A DNA stretch of 8,558 nt from CS2-K091 sp035527155 (GCA_035527155.1 DATLBB010000355.1:1-8558), one strand, 5' to 3'; shown: positions 1 to 6,140, counted from the first letter of the stretch. Notes: generated by a model not told the origin, from the sequence alone. Numbers and translations are program-made.

Positions 1-361
1 CAAACCTGGAGTCTTTATCTTTACTATTACCACCAATCGGCAATGGTTTTGCATCTATCCATCGACATGTACTTCGAGGTACACTTTGTATCAAAGAATG
101 TTCCATTTGTTTTAGCAGTTTTTGTATTGCCTTGGTTCGTAGTCGTCGTGACATTGTAGAAGCTGTTGGTAACTGGTACCGTTGATAGTAAATAGGCCAG
201 TTTTTCTTTTTGCACGCCCAGTAGATAGGCCGATCGTGAAGTACTGCCCAGAAGTATGTACGTAGTATCTGGGCGTGTGAAAAAGTAGCTCTTTTGAGGG
301 TTTTGTTTTTTGCGGTTTGTTTGATCTGATGGTATACTTTTTTGAACAGTTCGTCTTCCAT
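1..361 (-). CDS. DDE transposase, N-terminal part (runs off left edge)
   Basis: This open frame of 120 codons starts at an ATG at 361 and continues past base 1, so only the N-terminal part is visible. The protein begins MEDELFKKVYHQIKQ. Its middle part carries the segments AVLHDRPIYWAC (about residues 39-50), W-containing NWPIYYQRYQLP and STMSRRLR, followed by WIDAKPLPIGGNSKDKDSRF (about 101-120). I recognise this arrangement from IS4-like (DDE_Tnp_1-type) transposases common in planctomycetes. The D of the IDAKPL segment is the likely first acidic residue of the DDE triad; the other two would lie outside the window. The start is supported by AAGGAG seven bases upstream. The frame is richer in A+T than the beta-helix gene beside it, which fits recent transfer. 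The exact IS family is not certain, and whether the full gene is intact cannot be seen. Confidence 0.82.
   Translation of the reverse strand, partial: MEDELFKKVYHQIKQTAKNKTLKRATFSHAQILRTYFWAVLHDRPIYWACKKKNWPIYYQRYQLPTASTMSRRLRTKAIQKLLKQMEHSLIQSVPRSTCRWIDAKPLPIGGNSKDKDSRF
1..361 (-). mobile_element. Insertion sequence, partial, minimal extent
   Basis: The transposase gene implies an insertion sequence whose upstream end lies somewhere between 362 and about 546 and whose other end is beyond the left edge. Terminal inverted repeats and the target duplication cannot be recognised with only one end present, so the coordinates given are the minimum (the coding part). Confidence 0.6.
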
Positions 362-367
362 AATCAT

Positions 368-373
368 CTCCTT
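368..373 (-). promoter_or_regulatory. Ribosome binding site of the transposase
   Basis: AAGGAG on the minus strand, followed by seven bases and then ATG at 361. It fixes the transposase start and rules out the internal ATG at 215, which lies in another frame. Confidence 0.6.
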
Positions 374-400
374 AATTGAATTATCAATCCATATAGGAGT

Positions 401-429
401 ATTATGAAGGCGAACTACATAGTGCGCAA
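401..429 (-). promoter_or_regulatory. Possible sigma70-like promoter of the transposase
   Basis: TTGCGC (424-429), a 17-base spacer and CATAAT (401-406) on the minus strand, about 40 bases upstream of the transposase start. The spacing is ideal. The -10 matches TATAAT at five of six positions and the -35 is weaker. Found by eye only. Confidence 0.38.
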
Positions 430-485
430 GTACTTATATCATTTCGCGCAAAAAGTTGGGAGCTGGGGGGCTAACCGATACGGGG

Positions 486-511
486 GCGACAAAAGACGTC
501 GCGGTTTTTTT
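486..511 (+). terminator. Terminator-like hairpin, + strand
   Basis: GCGAC (486-490), a seven-base loop, GTCGC (498-502), GG and then seven T (505-511). It would act on rightward transcription, although no rightward gene is visible. It may shield the beta-helix gene from readthrough out of the insertion sequence or may belong to the element's end. The stem is only five pairs. The rest of the gene-free stretch 362-597 holds the transposase signals and nothing else I can name. Confidence 0.3.
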
Positions 512-554
512 AAATAAGAAACAAGAATCCGCGTCCCAGTTCCCGCGTGTGCAA

Positions 555-592
555 CTGCCTTCAGGCAGATAAGTATTTTGCATACCCTATGC
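555..592 (-). other. Two small hairpins after the beta-helix gene
   Basis: GCATA-CCC-TATGC (580-592) and CTGCC-TTCA-GGCAG (555-568) are two perfect five-pair hairpins within 45 bases of the beta-helix stop codon. Neither is followed on the minus strand by a clear run of T, so they may stabilise the 3' end of the mRNA or mark a weak terminator, or be chance. Confidence 0.25.
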
Positions 593-597
593 GACTT

Positions 598-2397
598 TCA
601 AAACCGCCGAGGCCCATAATGTGGAGGTTGGCGGCCGAGTTCGTAGCAGCCCAAGTCCGGTGCTTTCCCGGTGAAACCATCCGTGATTTGCGGCAGGGCA
701 ATACCCGCATCAACTACATTAACGTTCTTCTTCAGCCGCAGGTCGTAATCACCGGGTTTACAAGACCTTCCCTTTTCCGGCGGCCCGGCGTTGACGAAGA
801 TGTCGTAGTCTGCCAGGATGCCGTGCTCCTCGAGCCCCGTGGCCTTGAAGAACTCTTCAATCGACTGGTACCTGCTGATATTTGCATTGTGGCTTGTCCA
901 CTTGAGCAGCCGATTGGGCTCGTTGCGACGGTATGCGTTGTAATCCATCGTGCTGTAGGCCGTTGGCGAGCCGGACTCCATCGCGTATCCCTCGCCGCCC
1001 ATGAACAGGTTGTTTCTGAAGTGCCCGTTTTGCCAGATGGCCGGTGGACGGAAACCCTGTCCCGCACAACATGATGTATTGTTGTATGCCTCAATGCCGG
1101 CAGGGTAGTTATTTAGCTTATAGCTGAGGCTGGTGATTGCGTACAGTTCGTTGCGGATCAGGTAGACAGGGCCGCCATAGAACGGTTGAGTGGACATGCC
1201 CGTGTGCGCGTTATAGCAGCGGTTGCGATAAAACCGCACGTTGTGGCAGCCGTAGTCCGCCTCGAATGTGTCATCCTGCGCCCAGGAGAGGTCGTTGTTA
1301 TAGAAGTCGATGTTCACGCAGTGCTTCGTTACATCATCTACCGGGGGGCCGAAGTTGTAGATCGCGGCTGAATCGCTAAATCTCGTGATGCGGTTGTAGC
1401 AGATAACGTGGCCGCGTCCGTAGACGTTGATACCGGTGTGGCCGGGACTCATATATGTCTTCGATGGCCGGGGATACCACGTTGTATTGATGCCGACGAT
1501 ATCGTTGTCCGAGATGTACCAGTCCCTGGAATTCTCGCAGCCGGTGTTAATTCCGTATACCACGTCGTGGATCCTGCATCCTCGGACGACAAGGCCCTTT
1601 GAACCGCCCGGTTTTGCAGCGTAGATAGCCATCTGGGCGTTGCGGAAGGTCAGTCTTTCAAAATGCAGATGATGCGTGCCGTTGAGCGTCACGATCCTTG
1701 AGCGGCTGCTGACTCCCTGGCCTTCCAGTACCGCCTCGCCATCGGCCGGACCGCGAACAACGATAGGTTTCCTGGCTGTGCCGGACTTCTTCAGATCAAA
1801 CGGCCCCTTATAGATGCCCGCTCGCAGTAGAATCACATCGCCGGGCTGCGCTTGTTCAATGGCAGCCATGAGTCCCTTCTTGGCGGTGGCCTTTATCGTT
1901 CGCCCACCTTCGAACGCCCTGGGTTCGGCCCGCGTCGCAGCAGTGACAATCTTAGGCTCTGGCGGCGCGCCGCCATCCGGATCGGACATGGTGAATCGCA
2001 CTTCATACACCGTAGCCGGTTCCAGGAACAACACGCTACCGGCGAACAGGTTGCCTGTACGGTACGGCCCATATTGCTGGTTCGACACCTCGTGATGAAC
2101 ACGCAGCATTGGCAGAGCGGTCTTCCACTGCGTGTGGGCCTTTTTCCTGAACGCAACGGTGACCGATGCGTTCCTGTTGTTGTCACCCTCGATATACCAC
2201 CGGAAGCCCAGATTCTCTATTGTAGGAGGATCAATAATGAATCGCTTCGGTACGATCTCGTCCGTTCGTGGGCCCACTTCAAAGCCGACAGGCGGTTTCT
2301 GCTGCGGGCGTGCTCGAGCAAATACGGTCAGCGCGATCAGCGGTAAAACAGCCGCGGCCGTCACGAGCCTGGTAAAACATATCCGTGTCTCTTTCAT
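598..2397 (-). CDS. Exported FnIII and right-handed parallel beta-helix protein
   Basis: The 599-residue product starts with a signal peptide: KETR, then a hydrophobic stretch at about 11-26 ending ALTVFARA, a plausible signal peptidase I site. Residues 57-155 resemble a fibronectin type III domain (PPTIENLGFRW near the start, LEPATVYEVRFTMSDPDGG near the end). Residues about 165-475 show the beta-helix pattern of short strands and Asn/Gly turns, opening with PGDVILLRAGIYKGPF and including RNNLFMGG and similar rungs. The C-terminal segment about 549-588 (YDLRLKK...VVDAG...APDLGCYELG) is the cap typical of planctomycete beta-helix proteins. Such folds often bind or cleave polysaccharides (pectate lyase or PL6-like), but I cannot assign catalytic residues, so substrate and activity are unknown. 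The start has AGAGGA about ten bases upstream. The gene is intact, and the 24-residue frame upstream may be cotranscribed. Confidence 0.88.
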   Translation of the reverse strand: MKETRICFTRLVTAAAVLPLIALTVFARARPQQKPPVGFEVGPRTDEIVPKRFIIDPPTIENLGFRWYIEGDNNRNASVTVAFRKKAHTQWKTALPMLRVHHEVSNQQYGPYRTGNLFAGSVLFLEPATVYEVRFTMSDPDGGAPPEPKIVTAATRAEPRAFEGGRTIKATAKKGLMAAIEQAQPGDVILLRAGIYKGPFDLKKSGTARKPIVVRGPADGEAVLEGQGVSSRSRIVTLNGTHHLHFERLTFRNAQMAIYAAKPGGSKGLVVRGCRIHDVVYGINTGCENSRDWYISDNDIVGINTTWYPRPSKTYMSPGHTGINVYGRGHVICYNRITRFSDSAAIYNFGPPVDDVTKHCVNIDFYNNDLSWAQDDTFEADYGCHNVRFYRNRCYNAHTGMSTQPFYGGPVYLIRNELYAITSLSYKLNNYPAGIEAYNNTSCCAGQGFRPPAIWQNGHFRNNLFMGGEGYAMESGSPTAYSTMDYNAYRRNEPNRLLKWTSHNANISRYQSIEEFFKATGLEEHGILADYDIFVNAGPPEKGRSCKPGDYDLRLKKNVNVVDAGIALPQITDGFTGKAPDLGCYELGRQPPHYGPRRF

Positions 2398-2426
2398 TGT
2401 TCTCTATTCCTCTATGGAGACGGCAA

Positions 2427-2501
2427 TCAGCTCAGCATAAAGCCCGCCATCCACACCTGTGTGGTACAGGCTATCAGGATTACTATCAGGTATGTTCTCA
2501 T
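2427..2501 (-). CDS. Possible 24-residue membrane or lipo-peptide
   Basis: The frame MRTYLIVILIACTTQVWMAGFMLS opens with ATG at 2501 and ends in TGA at 2427. GGAG (2509-2512) stands seven bases before the start, a better ribosome binding site than that of the gene that follows. One charged residue (Arg2) precedes a hydrophobic segment, residues 4-12, and LIAC at 9-12 fits a lipobox. The peptide could therefore be a tiny lipoprotein, a single-span membrane peptide, or a translated leader. It lies 29 bases upstream of the beta-helix start in the same direction, so coupling is possible. Such a short frame can arise by chance; the evidence is the ribosome binding site plus the coherent hydrophobic composition. 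I know no family for it. Confidence 0.35.
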   Translation of the reverse strand: MRTYLIVILIACTTQVWMAGFMLS

Positions 2502-2563
2502 AATTTCACTCCGTTTAGCGAGTATCGGGGACAGCAATGGACAGAAGGTCGAGAGGCAATGCG

Positions 2564-3538
2564 CTATTTTACAATAGTATGCTTCAATGGCCTTCTCACC
2601 GAAGATGGATGAACTCCGGCCTGCATCGCCATCAACATGCCGGCTGCCTCTATATAGTTGTCTACATATATGAACTTCTTATGCTCAGGATGTTTCAAAC
2701 AAGTTTTATTCTCCCTTACTACAACCACTGGAATATTGGCGTCTAAACAGGCCTGATGAGGAACTCCAAAACAGCCATACGGGGACACCATACAGTCTAC
2801 ATCCTTGGCACTTATTCCCTTTTCGTAATTGATGCGAGGAGCTTTGTGGAGACCTTTAAGCAAACAATGTATAAAATTCTCAGTAACTATTTCTACCGCC
2901 ATTCTCGGATCTATAACTTCAGCAAAACCCTCTATGGAATAATCTACCGGACCATGAGCTACCGGTTTATCTAATGCATTCGCTATCAATTTTGAAGCTA
3001 CCGCCTCAACTCCGCCGACCGGATTTACACCGCCGTGCATAAAATAGTCCTTGAGGGTTTTCTTGTCTATTGTGATGGGCGTAGCAATACCTAAGGCATC
3101 AAATTCATGCTCTCTCACCTGCTCTACCAGTTCTTTGGAGTTCTTCACTTCTCCGGTTGCTATCCCGTCTTTCATCCGGGCTATCAGTTTCAGTGGAACT
3201 CTGAGTTCCACTATTTCAGCATCTAATCCTATTGTTGCTCTTGCTGCAGATACAGCATTTATGGATTGATAATCCGCCTTGTTTACTGTTACTAAGACTT
3301 TATTCGAGAGAACTCTCTCTAAACGAAGCTCTCCCTTCAAGAATCTGTCCAATATGCTTCCTTCCACATACAGACAATTCTCTGGCATCTCATTTATATC
3401 TGATGCATTTACAACATTTGGATGCAAAATGAGAGTATCACAGCAGGCAGCCAATAACCCGGCAGCCGGATTAGCATCGCCACAATGCCCACCGATTTCA
3501 CATCCAATCCCCGTTGGAATTATCATTACCACATTCAT
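2564..3538 (-). CDS. DUF3326 family protein
   Basis: The product of 324 residues begins MNVVMIIPTGIGCEIGGHCG, contains DANPAAGLLAACCDTLILHP and, further on, GIATPITI, MHGGVNPVGGVEA and MVSPYGCFGVPHQAC. This is the layout I know as DUF3326, a family found in cyanobacteria, some plants and scattered bacteria, with no established biochemical role. There is no signal peptide or membrane segment, so it is probably cytoplasmic. The conserved Gly-, Cys- and His-containing motifs suggest a ligand- or metal-binding enzyme, but that is inference. The frame also opens at a TTG at 3553, but the ATG at 3538 is preferred because AAGGAG lies six bases before it. Neighbours give no pathway clue; it stands as its own unit between the mcsB terminator and the beta-helix gene. 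Confidence 0.85.
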   Translation of the reverse strand: MNVVMIIPTGIGCEIGGHCGDANPAAGLLAACCDTLILHPNVVNASDINEMPENCLYVEGSILDRFLKGELRLERVLSNKVLVTVNKADYQSINAVSAARATIGLDAEIVELRVPLKLIARMKDGIATGEVKNSKELVEQVREHEFDALGIATPITIDKKTLKDYFMHGGVNPVGGVEAVASKLIANALDKPVAHGPVDYSIEGFAEVIDPRMAVEIVTENFIHCLLKGLHKAPRINYEKGISAKDVDCMVSPYGCFGVPHQACLDANIPVVVVRENKTCLKHPEHKKFIYVDNYIEAAGMLMAMQAGVHPSSVRRPLKHTIVK

Positions 3539-3544
3539 GTGTTG

Positions 3545-3550
3545 CTCCTT
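3545..3550 (-). promoter_or_regulatory. Ribosome binding site choosing the DUF3326 start
   Basis: AAGGAG with six bases to the ATG at 3538. It lies inside the longer frame that would begin at TTG 3553, so that longer start is unlikely. Confidence 0.7.
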
Positions 3551-3569
3551 CAAGCAGATGCGTCAATCC

Positions 3570-3606
3570 TTCGGCTGCCCCTTCGACTCTGCTCAGGGCT
3601 TCGGCT
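3570..3606. repeat. Interspersed repeat copy 1 (TTCGACTCTGCTCA core)
   Basis: The core at 3582-3595 matches the element at 6150-6163 in 12 of 14 bases. It is flanked by two direct copies of TTCGGCT (3570-3576 and 3600-3606). Cores of this kind (TTCGACTnnGCTCA) occur in many copies in various environmental genomes, so I read it as a dispersed repeat. It falls in the probable 5' leader of the DUF3326 gene. Confidence 0.45.
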
Positions 3607-3634
3607 AATTCAGGGCGGCATCCGTAATGTTTTG

Positions 3635-3643
3635 ATTATCACA
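3635..3643 (-). promoter_or_regulatory. Possible extended -10 of the DUF3326 gene
   Basis: TGTGATAAT on the minus strand (TGn plus a five-of-six match to TATAAT) about 97 bases upstream of the ATG. No convincing -35 is seen at the usual distance, so this is weak. The surrounding gene-free stretch 3644-3776 also contains an inverted pair TTTTCCAG (3665-3672) and CTGGAAAA (3697-3704) but no gene. Confidence 0.25.
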
Positions 3644-3777
3644 TTTTAGTCTGTTTGTCGCGTATTTTCCAGGGAAAGTCTTAATTCCAAGAGTTGCTGG
3701 AAAACCTGGGTATTTATGAAGGTGCTAACGGTCAAGTTCTGTACAAAAGCTGAGATTGGCGGGGGCAGGAATGACAG

Positions 3778-3799
3778 AAAAATGGTGTGCAGTGCACAC
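3778..3799 (-). terminator. Terminator of mcsA-mcsB
   Basis: On the minus strand the stem GTGTGC, a three-base loop and GCACAC (3785-3799) are followed by CA and five T (3778-3782). It begins 17 bases after the mcsB stop codon, where an intrinsic terminator is expected. The T run is short, so termination may be partial. Confidence 0.6.
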
Positions 3800-3816
3800 G
3801 CTACCTAACTCGTTTG

Positions 3817-4947
3817 TCAGGTGTCCCCGCTCAGAGCAGAGCGTATAATCTGTGCCCTAAGTACGTCTCTGTGTGTGGCGTCGAGGGGTTTTCCATAGTT
3901 TAACTGCAGATGTGCCGGCAGCGTCAGCATAAACAGGCGGTTTATAGTCTCAATGGAAAGGCCGCGACTCTTATCCGCATCGACATCCTGCCGGCTGAGC
4001 GTGCAAAGCGTATCAATCGCAGGAGTCGAAGCGCCCATTTGGTCGCGCATATTCAGACCCAATCGCAAATGGCTCAGCAAGAACAACGCCTCCTGTGAAC
4101 TTATCAAATGGGCATTTCGCAGCAGCGCCATCGCCCGAGAAATCTTATCATCAAGAACGTCTATCTGTTTGGAGAGGAGCTGATTTCTGGCAGTGTTTTC
4201 ATACTCAACAATTTCGGGGATGACGGTATTTTCAAACTGGGCAATGATATCGGCCTCCGAGATACCAAGCGTAACCTGATTTGAAATCTGATAGAAATCT
4301 CCTGCGGCCTCGGTCCCTTCCCCGAAAAGACCCCGCACGGCGAGTTCCATATCCCTTGCGGCATTGAAGAACTTCTCAATCTGTCCTGTTATCTTCAAGG
4401 CCGGCAGATGCAGCATTACCGAAACCCGAATTGCGGTGCCCAGATTGGTGGGGCAGGCCGTCAAGTATCCATAACGAGGACTGAAGGCATAACTAACCTT
4501 CTGTTCAATCATATCGTCGATGTGATTTATCTGCTCGGCACATTTAGATAGCTGCAGTCCGCCTCTCAGCACCTGGATTCGCAGATGGTCCTCCTCGTTA
4601 ATCATAGCAGTGAAAAATTCCCGCTGTGCGATAACTGCTCCTCGCGGTCCCTTTCCGAAGGCGTGGTGTCGGCTGATAAGATGTCGTTCGACGAGGAAAT
4701 GCCTGTTCAAAACGGGTGCCTTGTCCACGCTGATATAAAAGACTTTGTCGCCGAGGTCCAGGGACATGAGCACATCTCTGAGCTTTTTTAGAATTTCGGC
4801 CTTTTCGTCGGTTTTGCAGCGGTTCAGGAATTTGTAGCCGGCCAGATTCCGAGCCAAACGAATCCGTGAGGATATAACAATATCGGCCAAGGGTCCGGAG
4901 CCGCTAAACCATTCGTTTATGTCGCTACTTAGATCGGTCAGCTTCAT
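3817..4947 (-). CDS. mcsB: Protein-arginine kinase McsB
   Basis: McsB transfers the gamma-phosphate of ATP to arginine side chains, which in Firmicutes marks proteins for ClpC-ClpP degradation and controls the heat-shock repressor CtsR. The 376-residue product has the guanido-kinase fold signature in order: SSRIRLARN (26-34, nucleotide-binding arginines), INEEDHLRIQ (116-125, catalytic acidic loop), YLTACPTNLGTAIR (161-174, with the conserved Cys165) and RGLFGEGTEAAGDFYQISNQ (205-224). The C-terminal RDVLRA (360-365) fits the RDxxRA motif of the allosteric phosphoarginine pocket, which separates McsB from metazoan arginine kinases. Length is normal for McsB. It follows mcsA by 36 bases and ends before a hairpin terminator. 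Its ribosome binding site is weak (GAGAAA), which suggests translation linked to mcsA. No clpC or ctsR is visible nearby. Confidence 0.95.
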   Translation of the reverse strand: MKLTDLSSDINEWFSGSGPLADIVISSRIRLARNLAGYKFLNRCKTDEKAEILKKLRDVLMSLDLGDKVFYISVDKAPVLNRHFLVERHLISRHHAFGKGPRGAVIAQREFFTAMINEEDHLRIQVLRGGLQLSKCAEQINHIDDMIEQKVSYAFSPRYGYLTACPTNLGTAIRVSVMLHLPALKITGQIEKFFNAARDMELAVRGLFGEGTEAAGDFYQISNQVTLGISEADIIAQFENTVIPEIVEYENTARNQLLSKQIDVLDDKISRAMALLRNAHLISSQEALFLLSHLRLGLNMRDQMGASTPAIDTLCTLSRQDVDADKSRGLSIETINRLFMLTLPAHLQLNYGKPLDATHRDVLRAQIIRSALSGDT

Positions 4948-4983
4948 TTTCGTTTCTCGTGAAGCGTATCTCTTACTTTGCTT

Positions 4984-5481
4984 TTAGTTTTCACACTTAT
5001 TTATTTTGTCCCGCAATTTTGCGGCCCGTTCGTAATCTTCGCTTCGCACGGCGGCTTCGAGCTGTTGACGAAGTGCAATAAGCTTTATTTGCTCTTTTGT
5101 ACCCGTGGAGGTCTTTGAAGGGACCTTTCCACAATGGTTAGTTTTTCCGTTGTGCGCTTTTTTTATAAGGTTCAGAAGCGGTTTCTCAAACACCTCATAA
5201 TCATAAGGACAGCCCAGCACGGCCTCTTTGCGGAATTGAGCCAGGGTAAAGCCACAGTGTGGACAGGCGGCGCCCTTCTCCGAAGGGCCGAACAGCTCCT
5301 CGTCTGTCGGCTGGACGGCAAGCAGGCTGCTGAGCAGCTCATTTAAGGGAATCTGACTCTTGACGGCAATACCCTGCTCCTGGGCACAATGCTCACAAAC
5401 ATGCATCTCGGCGCGGACTCCCTCAGCAATCTCAGTCAGGTGAATAGTCGCATCATTTTTATTACAAATTTGACACTGCAT
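4984..5481 (-). CDS. mcsA: McsA, zinc-finger activator of McsB (UVR motif)
   Basis: McsA binds McsB and stimulates its kinase activity. The 165-residue product has a first zinc finger of C3-x2-C6 and C29-x2-C32 (MQCQICNKND; HVCEHC) and a second site formed by C73-x2-C76 (CPHCG), C91 and, where Firmicute McsA has a fourth Cys, D94 (GCPYDYEVF). The segment IKKAHNGKTNHCGKVP (106-121) and the C-terminal UVR motif (about 130-165, SEDYERAAKLRDKI) complete the McsA plan. The frame stays open upstream to 5664, but that extension translates the heptad repeats and lacks family similarity, so the ATG at 5481 is chosen. No clear Shine-Dalgarno precedes it; the heptads abut the start codon. It is cotranscribed with mcsB. 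Confidence 0.92.
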   Translation of the reverse strand: MQCQICNKNDATIHLTEIAEGVRAEMHVCEHCAQEQGIAVKSQIPLNELLSSLLAVQPTDEELFGPSEKGAACPHCGFTLAQFRKEAVLGCPYDYEVFEKPLLNLIKKAHNGKTNHCGKVPSKTSTGTKEQIKLIALRQQLEAAVRSEDYERAAKLRDKINKCEN

Positions 5482-5516
5482 ACTCGACTCTCGATACTCG
5501 ATGCTCGATGCTCGAT
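5482..5516. repeat. Heptad array A, five units of NCTCGAT
   Basis: Read on the + strand, the units are ACTCGAC, TCTCGAT, ACTCGAT, GCTCGAT and GCTCGAT without gaps, with variation mainly at the first position. The array touches the mcsA start codon and forms the last 35 bases of its leader. It is not a coding repeat of the gene, although the frame happens to run through it. Confidence 0.75.
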
Positions 5517-5527
5517 ATTTAACGCTT

Positions 5528-5548
5528 ATCGAGTATCCGGCATCGGGC
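5528..5548. repeat. Heptad array A, inverted units
   Basis: On the + strand ATCGAGT, ATCCGGC and ATCGGGC are degenerate heptads in the opposite orientation to the 5482-5516 array, eleven bases away. ATCGAGTATC (5528-5537) is the exact reverse complement of 5494-5503, so the mcsA leader RNA can form a ten-pair stem. ATCGAGTATCC recurs at 6179-6189. Confidence 0.55.
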
Positions 5549-5565
5549 CAACTGTTCACATATAT

Positions 5566-5594
5566 ATCATACCAAAATGCTGCCGACGCCGCAA
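5566..5594 (-). promoter_or_regulatory. Predicted mcsA-mcsB promoter
   Basis: TTGCGG (5589-5594), a 17-base spacer and an extended -10, TGG plus TATGAT (5566-5571). The -10 matches five of six. Transcription would start near 5559, giving a leader of about 78 bases that contains both orientations of heptad array A. Confidence 0.5.
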
Positions 5595-5603
5595 GCTTGC
5601 GGC
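5588..5603. promoter_or_regulatory. 16-base perfect palindrome over the mcsA -35
   Basis: GCCGCAAGCTTGCGGC is a perfect inverted repeat that covers the -35 hexamer at 5589-5594. Its place suits a repressor operator. It resembles neither the CtsR heptad box nor CIRCE. It could instead be a transcript hairpin after the QueD-like gene or a dispersed repeat. The rest of the spacer up to 5708 shows nothing I can name. Confidence 0.4.
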
Positions 5604-5708
5604 CCGACTCTGAAAATATCGTCAAATTTGGAAAACCTCTACAGGGCGAATTGCCAAGCCCCATCTATTTATGAGGTCTCCAAACACATTTTTTTTGCAT
5701 TTGTCCGG

Positions 5709-6080
5709 TTAAGACGAACCTGCGAATTTTGCCGAACAGCCTGGCTCCTCAGCAACCCTGACAGCTTCAAGCCTGACGTCTGTGGGCAGTGTGAGCTGAA
5801 GTTTTTCATATATGTATCCGGCTACATTTTCGGCCGATGAGTTGTTCTTCCGAAAATAATCGATGCCGTCCAACGCCATATTATCAAACTCAGCCACGAT
5901 ATTATCGAGCATCTCCTTTAGTCGGTGAAAGTCCATAACGAGTCCCATATCGCTCAGCACGTTGCTGCTGACATCAGCGGCAGCCGACCAGTTATGAGCG
6001 TGCAGAGGCTCTTTGGAGCCGTCCGGCAAGGTCAACTGGTGCGATGCCCAAAAACGTGTTTCAACACTAACAGTCAACAT
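5709..6080 (-). CDS. QueD/PTPS-family protein, divergent active site
   Basis: The 123-residue product has the T-fold plan of 6-pyruvoyl-tetrahydropterin synthase / 6-carboxytetrahydropterin synthase: FWASHQL (10-16), PLHAHNW (25-31), DMGLVMDFHRLK (44-55), a middle helix and VRVAEEPGCSAKF at the end. The zinc ligands H14, H27 and H29 are present. The usual catalytic Cys, four residues before the HxH, is Lys23, and the usual Asp-His pair (LDHxxLN) reads FDNMALD (65-71), so the His is Asn67. E111 or E112 may match the pterin-anchoring Glu. It is therefore unclear that it makes 6-carboxytetrahydropterin for queuosine; it may act on another pterin or only bind one. The start is supported by GAGG seven bases upstream. 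No other queuosine gene is nearby. Family placement is strong, function uncertain. Confidence 0.85.
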   Translation of the reverse strand: MLTVSVETRFWASHQLTLPDGSKEPLHAHNWSAAADVSSNVLSDMGLVMDFHRLKEMLDNIVAEFDNMALDGIDYFRKNNSSAENVAGYIYEKLQLTLPTDVRLEAVRVAEEPGCSAKFAGSS

Positions 6081-6140
6081 TCTCGAACCTCGTAACTCTC
6101 CGCAGGACGCCTAATGGCGGATTCTCTCTCCTCAACGATT

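Noticed and set aside
27..215. 62-residue minus-strand frame starting MQKEKLAYLL
   Set aside because: It overlaps the transposase gene in another frame. The transposase frame has family motifs and a ribosome binding site; this one has neither.
547..1074. 175-residue + strand frame and other + strand frames within 598-2397
   Set aside because: They are antisense to an intact gene with signal peptide and domain structure, and their products show no coherent motifs.
3785..3799. GTGTGCAGTGCACAC as an operator
   Set aside because: Its place just after the mcsB stop and the T run that follows on the minus strand make a terminator the simpler reading.
5482..5664. 61-residue N-terminal extension of McsA
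   Set aside because: It translates the heptad array (YRASSIEYRESS) and spacer, crosses the predicted promoter and has no family similarity; homologues begin at the first CxxC, as MQCQIC does.
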